The notes beneath the pieces were generated by a model. It searched no databases and had not been told where the DNA came from. It worked only from the letters and a program-made list of their open reading frames with translations. From Ganoderma boninense (taxonomy: Eukaryota; Basidiomycota; Agaricomycetes; Polyporales; Polyporaceae), in assembly GCA_002900995.3 (NCBI GenBank), contig CM035310.1, positions 2,158,138-2,222,137 of the forward strand: a stretch of DNA of 64,000 bases, read 5' to 3'. Shown here piece by piece: positions 44,901-56,860 of this stretch (positions are counted from its first letter, which is position 1; each line of letters opens with the position of its first letter). The position numbers were made by a program, and so were the translations under genes.

Positions 44901-45726
44901 CCATCTCCTGGGCAACTCCGACATACTTAGACTCCGATGTCTTTCTTCCAAAACATATCGTTCTCTTGTTTTCTCGCCTTGGCTCTCAGGGAGAGCACAC
45001 TGCGTCTGTGACCTGCGCCTCTTCGTGACGCTTGTCCTTGAAGACAACTTCGCGACATTGTTTTTGCTCCGTTCTGCCTCTTGCTGATTCATGTGGCACG
45101 TCGACGGCATCTCCTCATCCTCGGCAACAGGACAACGGTCCGGCAGGTTTTGGGAACGGTGCCCAGACGTGCCCCGTGCGATCCCGGAGACCAAGGGGAA
45201 CCCCCATTCCGGCAGCCTATGGACCTTCCTTCTGTGGGCACCCCTTTCACTCTCGTTTTGGCGTAGGCCTGGGAAACTGACACGATTAATTCTGCGCAGA
45301 ACTCGCCATTTTCCCTGCTGACCCAGCCGGCACATGTCGCCATCAGCTGGGCCTTCCCGATGCGGCGCGAGTACAAGGGATCGTCCTATTTAGGCAACAC
45401 AAAGTGGACGCCCGGAAGAAGTCGCGCGCTGCGTCTAACATGGATAGCCGACTACAAGGGGGGTTCCCAATTCGTGGGCGAGCAGGTACGCGTTGGATCA
45501 ATGGAGGATGGATTAAAGTGCACGACCGTGGAGCACCCTCTCGTTACTGCAGTTGCTCCTCCGCTGCACACTCCCGGTCTCGCGCCCTCTGCCCCTTCCT
45601 CTGCCTCCTGGGCTGCTTCGACGTCGACGGCCGCGCGTCCTCGCTTCTCCGCCTGCCCCGCTCTTGTACTGCGTACACGGTAGCTGCCTCTGAATACACT
45701 CGGTCTCGACCTCCCTCATCTCCACC
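41967..45726. other. Intergenic, 3.7 kb between divergent receptors 1 and 2
   Basis: No intact gene. Weak fragments include LGNSDILRLRCLSSKTYRSL around 44910-44970 and a short stretch SPFSLLTQPAHVAISWAFP near 45301-45360 after a possible splice acceptor. No pheromone-type CaaX reading frame was found by eye. Confidence 0.35.
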
Positions 45727-47272
45727 ATGATTCCCGGGGTTACCGAATCGATTGTCACCGGGTCGTTCTCGATCTTCGGTGCTGGCTTGATCAGTGTTCC
45801 TCTCTACTGGCATTTGGAAGGTGAGCAGCCTTCTCCGTCTTCTTCAACGAGTGGTGTAGCTGAACCCGGAGGCCACAGCATGGAACGTCGGCTGCGTCTG
45901 TACATTTTCTGGATCGGTCTCATGTGCCTCTTCAACGGCATCAACTACTTGGTGTGGAGGGAGTCCGCGATTAACTTCGCTCCCAGATGGTGCGACTTCT
46001 GTGAGTATAGCGGTTTCTTGGACTGTTGTCGAAGTTGTTGACGAGTTCTCCCACCGCGAAGACATCCGCTTCTACATCGGGGCTTCCATCGGTGTGGTCT
46101 GCGCGTCTCTGGTGATCAACCGTCGTCTGTACCACATTGCGAACGTCTCCGCGGTGTCGATCACTCGCGCCGACAAGCGACGAAACATCATTACCGATCT
46201 CTTAATTGGGCCTCGGTATTCCCCTCCTCGCCATCGCGGTTTGTACGTGTCATCTCCGCTATCTTTGCCATGAACGTCGACTGATCTGTGATCCAGACTG
46301 GTTCTACCAGGGCCACCGCTTCGACATCCTCGAGGCATCGGGTGCCTTGAAGCGTACCCCAACACCTGGCTTGCCCTCATCCTCTACTTCCTTTGGCCCA
46401 TCCCTATCGGCCTCGTCTCAGCGACGTACTGCATCCTCACGCTCAAGGCCTTCTTCAAGCGTCGCCGGCAGTTCAACGAGCTCATGGCCTCGAACAAGAA
46501 CCTCACCTTCAACCGCTACTTCCGTCTCATGGGCCTCGCGGCGATCGAGGTGATGTTCACCATCCCCCTCACCATCTACAACATCGTCTCGAACTTCGAG
46601 CAAGACCCGTACCCCTGGCGCGGGTTCGCCGACCTCCACTCGAACTTCGGCCGCGTCCGCCAGGTCGCTGCCATCGTTTGGCGCCAGGAGCCCGAGATTG
46701 TGGCCATCATGCGCTTCCGGCAGTGGGTCCCCATCGCGTGCGCGATCGTGTTCTTCCTCTTCTTTGGGCTCGCGGAGGAGGCGCGCAAGCACTACAAGCT
46801 CGCGCTCTCGTCCGTCGCGAAGCGCGTCGGCATCACCACCTTCGACCGCGGCACCTCCACCGGCGGCTTCACGTCCGCCGCGTCGGGCTCCGGCTTCAAC
46901 GGCAAGGTCACGATCCCGACGTTCATCCAGCCGGGCGGGACGCTCCGCCGCGGCTCCATGGACAGCTTCTCGGACAAGCTGTCGACGAACATCTCCATTA
47001 ACGAGGTCGAGGAGAAGGCCGCGTACTCGCCTGGCGGCTCCGTGAGCTCAGGCACGTACATCGCGTCGCCGACAGACGAGGAGAAGGCCGAGAAGAAGCC
47101 GCTCCCAGCCTCTCCCGTCTCCCCCGTCTCCCTCACCGTACCAACCCTTAACTTCCCCAAGCCCCCGCGCGCGTACCGCCCCGAGTCGCCCGTGTCCACA
47201 TCCTCACACCACGACCGCGACGCGGACGTGCCATCATCACCACGCCCGCACTCCACCATCGACATGGTCTGA
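45727..47272 (+). CDS. STE3-like pheromone receptor 2 (three frame breaks)
   Basis: Four exons by comparison with receptor 3: 45727-45820, 45879-46000, 46062-46242 and 46297-47272; about 457 aa. STE3 features: TM1 with SVPLYWHLE, then AWNVGC, FNGINYLVWRESAI and RWCDF; IRFYIGASIGVVCASLVINRRLY; WFYQGHRFDIL; LTFNRYFRLMGLAAIEVMF; and YPWRGFADLHSNFGRV. The tail of about 170 residues ends in TIDMV. Relative to receptor 3 there is -1 near 45898 (after TGCGTC), +1 in the GGG at 46208-46210, and -1 at the GAGG near 46334. All splice positions match receptor 3, and no independent stop is present. It is the upstream member of a tandem pair with receptor 3. Either a recent pseudogene or base-calling damage. 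Confidence 0.8.
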
Positions 47273-48846
47273 GGCAACCGCAGTCGATCTCAGCTACATC
47301 TCGCCTCTCTGTCTCTCGCGAAATCTCTCGTCACCATCGATCCCGTTCTCGTTCCGCTGCGTTCCCACTCTCCCACTCTCCCAGCTCATTGTTCTCCTCT
47401 GCGTCCCCGTTCGGATTCTGGTTCTTCAGTCGCCGTACTACTGTATTGTTAGCACACCTGCATACCCGTCCGCCGGCCCCCGCACACACACTACTTAGCC
47501 CAAGACACTCGTTTACGCCGCGCCGTCGCGGTTAATCGTATTCTTATCGTGTATTTTCTACGCTGTAGAGCCGTGTCTGTGTTCCTTACCTGTGCGCACA
47601 ATAGAAAACACTTACCCCAGCCATTTCAAATTGCGGGATCCAGCCGAGTTCGCATTTGTGGTATGCCTTGTACTTTGGGCGGCAGATTATGAGGGTGCTG
47701 CAGGTGGCCATCAGGTGCGCAACGTGGCGCCTGCGTGATCGTACTCGCTTCCTGCGCCCATGCCTCGATCTTGGTCTACCTACGACGCCCACAGCACGGT
47801 CATGCTGCAGGTCCTCCTACTTAGCAGCATCTTCTCATTGTTTCTTCTGACAGAACAGTGCATTTCCCTACATCTACGCAGAGGAAAGGATCTCCCGAAG
47901 CCGGCTTTCGGAGGGCCACATCGAGCCGCGCCAGCCGGACGATCGATCTCATCTCGGACTTGGCCGGCGTTCGCACTAAGTCCGAAGTTAGTAAGTACGT
48001 TCGTGAAGGTTCAGCTGCAGATTCCTCACAATGGCTGCCGCAGGTCCAGACGTTCCGTGGCCCGTAGAACAGGGAGCAAGAGACAGGTAAGCCTCCCCAA
48101 AACATGTGCAGGGCTTCTGCCCATCCTCCGAACGACCGCTGACCGCTACTTCCGATGCAGCGCCTCGGTGCCGCAACGAGGGGCGTTGCTTTGGTGCCGC
48201 ACGATGTGCCTTGAGCTTCGCTCTCGGCCCTTCCTCTCTCGTGCGCCTTGCCTTTTCAAGATTGTCCGAATGTCCTGGAAGGCCAATCTTTTCCAGCGGC
48301 CACCCGGCACGCGGAACGTCGACGGGCGAGGACACACAGGAAAAGGCACGGGCAACGGCAAAGCGGGCTCGTACAGTACCTCGACATTGATGGCCTCCGG
48401 ATTTGGAATTTTCCTTGTGCCCTTTGCTCCATAGCACCCCGGCGCCATTTCGCTAAGCACTTCCACCCCGACGCGTGTCCCTCGTGTCCCGTTGACCTGG
48501 CCGCGCTCCTCCCTTTTCCGGACGGACACAAGGCCCCGACCGCATTCGGCGCACCATAAGATCGGACACCCGAAATGTCAAGGGTCGTCTGCGCAGCGCA
48601 ATTGCCCTTCGATGGTCGGAGGATTGGCAATGCCAAATGCATGCAAACATGGATCCACACCATAGGCGAGGCGGATAAGTATCGTCCACCAGGGGGAGGG
48701 GGTCCCCCACCGACTCAGTCCTGCTCCCTGCCCTCGTCCCCGTCCCCGTGTACATATCTGCCCTCCACATCGTCCCTTGAGGCGGCTCCTCCCCTCCCTC
48801 AACCACTTCCGATCACCTCGAGTGCTGTGTACCCAACCACTTCACT
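47273..48846. other. Intergenic between tandem receptors 2 and 3
   Basis: No supported gene. The 5' part is a pyrimidine-rich 3' UTR-like stretch (47273-47480). Open frames at 47.7-48.6 kb on both strands lack motifs. Confidence 0.4.
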
Positions 48847-50418
48847 ATGGCGCTCTCGTTGCATAGTCAAGTCGACCTTGTTGCGGCGTTCTCTTTTCTG
48901 GGGTTCGTCTTGATCAGCATCCCTCTCTACTGGCACTGGCAAGGTATATACCACACACTCGTTCATGTGAGGATTCCTTGGACTGACGGGGGTGAACGCA
49001 GCGTGGAATGTTGGATGCATCCTCTATATCTTCTGGGTCGGGGGCCAGTGCCTCTTCCAAGGTATCAACATGCTCATCTGGAAGGACAACGTGATCAACT
49101 CCGCACCAGTGTGGTGCGACATCTGTAAGTCCATTCATAATTGTTCGTCGCACTCTCAGGCACCTAAACACGAGGTCTGTAGTTGTCCGTTTCTACATTG
49201 GTGCCTCGATAGGACTGTGCTGCGCCTCCTTGGTCATCAACCGCCGTCTGTATCTCATCGCTACTTCTGCTGTTGTGAACGTCCGGTATGAGGACAAAGT
49301 CCGGAGGATTATGGTCGACCTCTTGATCGGCCTCGGTATCCCAGTTCTCGCCATGGCAGTCTGTGAGTCCTCCTCGTTCCAGAACTCTTCTATCATTTCT
49401 CACTTTATCTTCAGTCTGGTTCTACCAGGGCCACCGTTTCGACATCATCGAGGGTATAGGCTGCGTTGAGGCATACCCCAACACCTGGCTCGCCATCATC
49501 CTCTACTTCGCGTGGCCCTTCTTCATTGGCATTATCTCCGCTTGCTACTGCTACAAGACGCTCAAGGCGTTCCTCGCGCGCCGCAAGGAGTTCAGCCAGC
49601 TCATGAGCTCCAATGAGCACCTCACCTACAACCGCTACTTCCGCCTCATGGGCCTCGCCGCGCTCGACATCCTGTTCACTATCCCCCTCACCGTCTACAA
49701 CATCGCCTCGAACTACAAGCAGAACTACTACCCGTGGCGTGGCTTCGCGGACCTCCACTCCAACTTCGGCCGCGTCGACCAGTACCCCGCCGTGATCTGG
49801 CGCGCAGACCCGCAGGCTGTATCGATTCTCAACTTCCGCGTGTGGACGCCCGTCGCGTGCGCGCTCGCATTCTTCATGTGCTTTGGCTTCGCAAATGAGG
49901 CGATCAAGCACTACAAGAAGGTGCTCGCGGCCCTTGGCATCAAGATCGATCGCAACACCACGAACTCGCCCAGCGCCGACGCCCGCTCTTTTGCGTATGT
50001 GTTGTCTCTATTTCTTTGCTTTTGGCGAGCGCTGACATCGCAATGTTTGTTGGGTGTGGCATGCAGGTCGAGGACTCCCGGGTCCGCTCGCACCCCCGTA
50101 ACCCCGTCGTTCGTCAAGCCCCGCCCCCGTCGCGACTCGCTGGAGAGCTTCTACACCTCCGACGCGTCCACCAGAGAGTCGGCCGTCTGCCTCGACCACA
50201 AGGCGTCTTCTCTGTCAGGCCGCTCCGCGGGCTCGAGCACCTTCTTGGCAGAGGCCGAGGATGCCACCCTGTCCCCCATCGCGCCACCCGTCCCTTCGAC
50301 CCCGCTACCCTCGCACGTCGACCTCCCCAAGCCGGCGGCCGCACATATCCGGCAGTCATCTCAACACGAGTTCGATGACATGTTTGAGTCAATCGCCGTC
50401 GGCCCCGACATGGTCTAG
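48847..50418 (+). CDS. STE3-like pheromone receptor 3 (intact)
   Basis: Five exons: 48847-48943, 49002-49124, 49183-49362, 49415-49994 and 50067-50418; 443 aa, frame continuous. Hallmarks: LISIPLYWHWQ at the end of TM1; AWNVGCILYIFWVG; APVWCDI; VRFYIGASIG; ASLVINRRLYLIAT; WFYQGHRFDIIEGIGC; NRYFRLMGLAALDILFTIPL; YPWRGFADLHSNFGRV; and ALAFFMCFGFANEAIKHYKK (TM7 and junction). The intron in the tail (49995-50066) is 72 bp, so retention would also stay in frame. The tail is Ser/Pro-rich and ends GPDMV, echoing the DMV end of receptor 2. The protein should sit in the plasma membrane, bind a farnesylated peptide and signal through a G-protein to the mating MAPK cascade. The GTP-binding partner is not in this window. 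Confidence 0.94.
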
Positions 50419-50792
50419 CTCCGTCACCCTACCGCCCGCGCTCACGGCCATTGTGCCGCCCCCGCCCCCCTCCCATCGCTCTATTCGTTCTCCACCCCTC
50501 GATTGCAACTTCTGCTTTGTGCTCTGAAAGTCACTGCTTTCTGTCTCTGTCTCTGTCTCTGCCTCTGTCCCTGTCTCCCCCTCTATCTCTCGCTCTCCTG
50601 CTTTCCCCTCCCGTCTCCTCTTTTTTAAGGCATCGATCCCCACGCCACTCATTTATTTGTCTCTCTCGCCAAGCAGACCCTTGCACACTCGTCGCTCTCT
50701 CCCTCTCTCTCAATGTTCTTTTTGCTTGCCACTGTATCGCCGTCCCTCGCTCTCCTCGCCTCCCAATTGTTGTTGTGCCCATAACATTTAAA
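50419..50792. other. 3' flank of receptor 3; polypyrimidine tract
   Basis: CT-rich low-complexity DNA, including TCTCTG repeats at about 50540-50575 and TCTCTC runs at 50690-50712. No gene. Confidence 0.5.
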
Positions 50793-50899
50793 TGCGCCTC
50801 CATCCGTCCCGTCCTCCGTCCGGGCCGCGCTCGAGAAGCAGCTCTAACAGCTGCTTCTCGAGCGCGGGTGGCCGTTTGACGGGACGAATGTTAGGCGCA
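50793..50899. repeat. Long nested inverted repeat (hairpin)
   Basis: A perfect 19 bp inverted repeat (50825-50843 with 50849-50867) surrounds a 5-base loop CTAAC. Outside it, CGTCCCGTC (about 50805) pairs with GACGGGACG (about 50877), and TGCGCCT (50793) pairs with AGGCGCA (50893). The whole can fold into a 107-base stem with two internal bulges. It lies about 375 bp downstream of the receptor 3 stop. Possible natures: a small-RNA precursor, a cruciform, or a footprint of a palindromic element. Confidence 0.7.
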
Positions 50900-53800
50900 A
50901 TCCCGATACATGTATCGCTAGCCGTCTTAGATCCTGTTGTTGTTGTCCACATCGCTACCTATGTTTCCCATGTATGTTGTCCTCTTAGTGTTACTATGCG
51001 TCCAATATCATCACTATCCCATGCTTGCCCATTAATTCTTCCTGCCCTTATTCGGAGCTCCGAAGCGAGGTGACAATGTTCGGAGCGCCGCCCTGCAATT
51101 GTGGACAACTCCCGCCCCTTTCAGCTTTGACTTTAGGTCGACAAGTAGATCTATGTCAACGCCTTGTCGCTCAGTCCCCGCGACCGCCTTACCATGGTAC
51201 GTCAATCCTGTTCCTGTTCCTCCGGCCAAATATGTCGGCGGGCAGCCCGAGTCCATCTTTGTCGTAATATATGCGCCGGCACATCATACCAGTCCACTGG
51301 ATGACGATGGGATTTGGCGTGGTCAGGGAGCGACTTCTTGCGACGGAGACTCGGCGGCGGAGCGTCGGGACCTCCTCGAGGAATGCCGCAAGCGGCCCTC
51401 CTTGTCCTCCCCCGACAACGTACCGATAACAGTACAATAGGAGATCGGCGGTCTCTAGCTTCGCCCGCCCACACACCTCCGGAGTCTCTGAGGGCAATGT
51501 CAAAATGGTGCTACCAATTGTCCCCATTGTGAGAGATACAGTGGCCGTCGCAATTTGGCCCCCAGCCGGCTCCGGCTCCCTCCAGTAGTTGAGCCTGCAT
51601 GGATGCGATAGGCTCGGCCGTAGAGGACCCCCACGGGCTCAGCATGTACTTGAAACAGAGAGCGCGGAAAGCGGGAAGGGGTACCGGTCGGACAACGAGC
51701 ATGCAACTCTAGTTCATGAAGATGGGATAGACAGATAACAGCGGTAGATCCTGGCCCTGAGGGCAAGGGAGGTTGCAAACCGACAAGGGCGGTTAGCCCT
51801 TCAGGATGCATCCCTCGTTGTAGGTGGCTCAACAGCGAGCGTATCGGGCTGGAAACGGCTACGTTGTGTGGGCATGTCGTCAATGCTTTCCTGAAAGATA
51901 CGTTGAGGCGCAAGGCGTATGGCCATTTTGGGGGCGCGAAGTCGCTGGCGACTCGCGAGCATGGATGCTCGCTCCATCCGGTCAGTTTACGCCGCAGTGA
52001 GGAAAACAAAGTCCCCCAGTCACCCGGGCGCGCAGACGGTATTTGATCTTGAATCTCGAGCACGACCACCCCAGAAGACCCCGAGTCGTTGTCCAAAGGA
52101 GAGCAGAAAGGTTGCGCCAGCGTCCATAATGCTTGTAACGCGGTTGCGGTCATCATCGCCACCCCCGCGGCACGAGCGGTCTAGCTGCTGTTCCTTGAAG
52201 AGCGCGATGGTGGTTGGAGAGGATTTCATCGTTCAAAGGCATATATTAGGTAGAGGTACTTGGCCGCGGCTTCTACCCATGTAACATGCAATGTAGAGGG
52301 GTGGTGCGGACGAGGAATGAGCGCACGGAGGGGGACGGCTGGGGAGGGTGATTTGGTGCGCCAAGGGTGAGTGGATGCGTGGAGACGAGACGCGTGGTAC
52401 GGAAAGAGGGCTGGAAGAAGAGGTTACAGGGTCCAATGACTTGAGAATTGCGTCTGCATCTAGAGAGCCTGCTACTGGTGTAGACGGTGGTCTACACGTC
52501 CACAAGTGTAGCGGCGAAGAAAACCGCGCAGAGGGACAACTTCCCTCTTCGAGAGCAATGCCTCATTTGGGGGCATTTGTCGCACCGGCACGTACTGAGA
52601 AGCGGAGGCACCAAGCCGTAGCACGCTTACTAGACTGAAGCCTAGCAGTGTTCGACGCGTGCCGCAGGTACGACATCCGGTGCGGCCACCCCTATGTTGA
52701 AAGGGAATCGACAGACAGAAAGGCTCACCACAAAGATGGCACTGGGCAGTGTGAATGCCATGTATGCACCGGCGGGCGTCGAGCCGTCAGGACGTGCTGG
52801 TAAGTGCCTTGGGTTGACCATACGTTCAGAGGCCGCTCCAATGCCCTCGACAGTACTATACTTGAACAACCACTATTCATTTTCCGCACGAATCGACACG
52901 GCAGCGGGGGTGACCGACGAACCAGCATGAAACCAAAGGGAGTCAGGTAAGCCAGGGCTTCAGCAGTCCGGCTTCGCGTTTGTGAAGGTGCCGAAAGACC
53001 CCATGCATGAGGTTTCTGCACTTTAAGCGCACGGTGACGACATTGAAGCGTCGCGTCGGGCTACAAGCGGTGAAAACTTGAGTGCACCGTGGACTCCGAG
53101 AGGGAGTTGGCGATGGTTTCGAGCTGAAACGACACGCGTTCCAAATGCCAGCTAGCAAGTGCGTTCGGACCGACCCGGCCCGTTGGATGCAGCGAACGTT
53201 CGCTGTCACCAGCTCCGGGCCACGCCGACTGCCCGAAAGCGGTGCTTACTGCTCCTCGCCCTCCAATATTGCCCTCCAACCGGCCAGTTTTTAGCCCCTT
53301 CTGGAGCTCGTGCAGTACCTCTTGCCCTTATGCATGATCCGAAAACTTCGACGGGCTGTGTCGAACACAAGATCACGGACAGAACATTCCCAATCAACTT
53401 CGTTGTGCGTGGACCTGAGATGGGATGGCTGAAAGACGGCGCACGTCCACCTGCCATTTGAGTAAGTCGTTTCCTGACCATGAGGACACGTTAGGACCGT
53501 AAATGACTGAGATCGGTCATCGATTATGTAATCTCCCCACCTAGGTCGTCCACAAATGCCAACGAGCATGTATAGACACCGCAAAAATTTAAGCGGAGTC
53601 CAGGATGGCCGACATGAGGGAAGTTGGGCAAGACATGCGGGAAATCTGTGGCCGAGATGACAATTCACTATGTCGGGCAGCTCTGAGAGAGGACCGATGC
53701 CCTTCCGGGGGGTCCCCGAGCCTCGCAGGGCCTCATTTACCAACCATAGCCATGGCAGGCTATTGATTCGAAAGTACGTCCGAGCTTATTCTCCTGGATC

Positions 53801-56534
53801 ACGTCGGTATGCCTTAGGATACGCCACGGGTTGCGGTCTTGTCATATCCTAAGGCAACCACCGTCTCTCAGTTGCGCGTTTTTAAGTGCCTGACACTATT
53901 CGTTGGAGAGAGGCTGCTTGTGTTCCTCGCAAGGTAGGAGGGGGGTACACAGGTCAAGGAAGGACGGTGCCATTTGCGCATGTTGTTCCATCTCGCGCGC
54001 TCCGGGCCAGTCCACGATAGCCGTGTGGTAGCCTCAGCTACCGCCGGCCAACGTGCACGCGTCCGACTCGGAGCACGGAGATGCGCTATAGCTTCCACAC
54101 GCTGCAACCCATACACTTGTAAAGTACTCACCTCGTACGAGGGGTTGAGGCGGATGTGGCGACCTGACACCGTCGCGTTCTGCTTCTTGTTCTCGCAGTG
54201 CTCGACCGAATCGGAGGCACAGACGCGGCTATCCCTGTGGTTGAGCGCTGCGACAATATTTGGTGGGCGATTCGAGAGTCATGTGTCGGTTAGAACATTG
54301 TATGGTGCCTCACTATAACGAAGAGGTCTCTGGGATGCAAGCTGAGAGCGAAAGCGTGTTGAACGGAGGATGTGGTTGAGGTGCAAGTCGCGGCTTGTAC
54401 GATCATGTGACCAGACGCGACCACAGATTCGCGTCGAACCATGAGCGCGTTTCTCCACCGTTCCTCTATTGTCCCACAAATGCGGCTCCATCAAGCCTCG
54501 TTTGTTCTATGAGCGAAGTTGCCCCCAAATCCAACCGTGTGTTCGGGCACAATGGCCGCCGGCACATGGCTCGCATAAGCGGACGCCCATAAAGCCACGG
54601 CCACCTTAGAGCGTCTCTGTTCCTTCCTCCCGTCTCCCACTCATCTCCCGCACGACCACACACTCAACCACGACCACGCTCCTCGACATGCGACGCGTCG
54701 CCGGCAGAGCTGACGGACGTGCGGGAGAGGGGCGGGGGACGGCAGCCACGGTGCGGCGGCACCAGCTCAGTCGTGCTCCACCGCGGTTAGGGCCCTGGAA
54801 CACGGACTATGCTCTGAATAGAAGTGAGTGGCCCGATCGGTGCTCTCTATTCTATCCCGCTATCCTGGAGCGGCGGCGTTCCGCGCCCTAGGGCGTCGGC
54901 CACCCGCTGCGGCGGTGCCAGAGCTTTGGGCGGACGGGTGCCATCGCGGTACTGTCGCCGCCGTCAGGGCTCTTGGTCACCGCCACTCTGCCTTGCATCG
55001 CCGGATGGTGTGTGCATGCGCGACTGGGTCGTAGCCCCCTGCCCTAGGCCGTGGTTCGGGAGACCTGCGGACCTCGGCGGGTGCGTGGCGGCCTGCGTGG
55101 TTGACCTGCCACGGTCGGCACAATGGCGCTGCTGGGCGAGTCTACCTCATCCTCTGAAAAAGTAGAAGGTTCCTATGCCTTCGAAATGAGGATAGGTCCT
55201 GACGTTTCTGCGTCGAGTTGCCCACCCCGCGCCAGAGCACCATCGTCCCCATTACGAGGGCTGGTGATCGTCTAGGTCTCGACCACTGAGAACAAGCGCG
55301 TCCCTGGCAGCGGGACGTAACGCAGAAACCATCGATACGGGAAGAATACTCTTCCATCATCCTATGGTTGTGAGATGGAAAGATGTGGAGATGAAGGCCA
55401 AGGAACCACAGCCGGACACCGTACAAGCCGGCCCAATGAACGCCGAGCGAATTAAGGGAGGAATGAGCGAACGCGAAACCAAGGGATCCGCAAATACAAG
55501 GGCAGGTCAGCCGAGAAAAGGAGGGTGAAGGCCAGCTGATGGACTACCATGTCGTTCACTGCCGCAACGCCGACACGCCCCGTTTCAAGTACGGGACGGC
55601 CAAATACATGGAACACGCAGCCGACACCGCAGCAGCAGCAGGGCACAAAATGGGACCATAGGTCTGGACGTCCGACTGCACGGTCGTGCTACAATGCGCT
55701 TCGAACGCAGTGCTGCAACGGTCGAAGCCCAACGGGACCAGCTCGAGGCCGTTATTCGCCATGTGCGACGCGTCTGCCAGAACGGGCGCATCGACGAGGG
55801 CGCAGATGAGGACGTTGACGGCAACCGGGAGAACTAGGGGCTAACGATGAGCCGGAGAGTCCCCAGGAGAACGTGAGGCGGCGGCGACGATGAAGGCTTC
55901 TCGAATGCACAGAATCACGCCGGACACTGCCCCTAAAGATTTGCCATCATCCTGTCGTTGGCATCCGTGTTCAGTGCAGCAGGGAAACGCATCTATAGGA
56001 GTGTCCGGCACCAGAAGTATAGATACATCATGCACAGACCCAACGCTACTTGATACATTCAATCGACCAATGAATCTAACCGTATTGATGACGATAATTG
56101 CAAGAACAGACAACCACGAGAGCAAAGGCCGCAAGGACCGCGAGGGCATCACAGCCGAGGGGATGCGGAGGGAAGGTAGGCGTTAAATAAAGAGAATAAA
56201 TAGTGAATAAGCGTGATGCCCTAGCGGATGCACTTTATGGCCAAGCTGTCGGAACAAATCGCGGAGAGGCAGTTGCCCCTCCAGAATGAGACGAACGAAG
56301 AGACGGGGGAGAAATGAGGGGACGGGCAAAACGGCAGGTCGCCCGGGATTCTTGAGGAACGAGTGGAAGGCCGTGAGATGGAGATGTGAGGGCAGGAGAG
56401 AGCATCGGAGAGTGATTGAGGTTTCGCTTCAGGTTCTGAGTCAAGCGGTCTGCGACATGGTCAGCACAGCGTCTGGGAAAACAATGGGAAATAGACTGAC
56501 AGTGCTTGTGGACGATGAGGGACTCATCACCGCG
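50900..56534. other. Gene-poor 5.6 kb; nothing supported
   Basis: The only long frame is a 220-codon minus-strand ORF at 51500-52162 with weak LRR-like text (LSHLHELELHARC) but no start context, introns or domain; it may be an F-box fragment. A 12 bp perfect inverted repeat is at 53810-53821 and 53845-53856. The rest is short overlapping frames. Confidence 0.35.
53810..53856. repeat. 12 bp inverted repeat
   Basis: TGCCTTAGGATA and TATCCTAAGGCA are exact reverse complements separated by 23 bases. Too short to assign a role. Confidence 0.5.
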
Positions 56535-56717
56535 CTATGCGATGACGCAGAAGAACTTCGGGCTGCCATCTGGGCCGGAAGAGTGTTCGAAGTCGATAGG
56601 GAGGTCCCAGGTATCCTCCTCGTCTGGAGTGGGAGACGAGAGGAATGCGCCCCCGGGGCCATTGTCGCTGCCAGCCAGGGGCATGGAGATGAGGTCGAGA
56701 GGTAAAAAAGTGTCCAT
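56535..56717 (-). CDS. Mating pheromone precursor 4 (CaaX, CVIA; long form)
   Basis: A 60-codon intronless gene on the minus strand. It starts MDTFLPLDLISMPLAG and ends DGSPKFFCVIA. The CaaX box, MD start and acidic middle (TPDEEDTWDLPIDFEH) fit agaricomycete precursors. Cleavage after the charged pair EH at residues 44-45 would leave a mature peptide of about 12 residues beginning SSGPDG and ending in farnesyl-methyl-cysteine (inference). Leader and tail differ clearly from precursors 1-3, so it is a separate subfamily. It lies between receptors 3 and 4, within 1 kb of receptor 4, the classical receptor-pheromone neighbourhood. A 139-codon plus-strand frame (56286-56705) overlaps it and is judged a shadow. 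Confidence 0.88.
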   Translation of the reverse strand: MDTFLPLDLISMPLAGSDNGPGGAFLSSPTPDEEDTWDLPIDFEHSSGPDGSPKFFCVIA

Positions 56718-56850
56718 GGGAATTGAAGAGCGGACCCGGTGGGAGGCTTTACGAATGCAGGTGGCGAGAAGATTGTTCAGAGAGCGTGACGCATACGAGG
56801 AGAGAGAATTCGATGGTGTGCTGAGGGGCAGAAGGAAAGTAGTAACAGTC

Positions 56851-56860
56851 GCTTTTAAAG
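56851..56860 (-). promoter_or_regulatory. TATA-like box of pheromone precursor 4
   Basis: Minus-strand CTTTAAAAGC lies about 135-143 bp upstream of the ATG at 56717. Confidence 0.4.

Noticed and set aside
51602..51720. Plus-strand MDAIGSAVEDPHG mini-ORF
   Set aside because: Ends SMQL without a CaaX cysteine; basic rather than acidic middle.
52020..52229. Minus-strand frame with an internal MDAGATF and an end TVCAPG
   Set aside because: CAPG is a poor CaaX, the body is Arg-rich and unlike the other precursors.
56286..56705. 139-codon plus-strand frame opposite pheromone 4
   Set aside because: The minus strand has the MD start, acidic middle and CVIA end; the plus frame has none of the marks of a gene.
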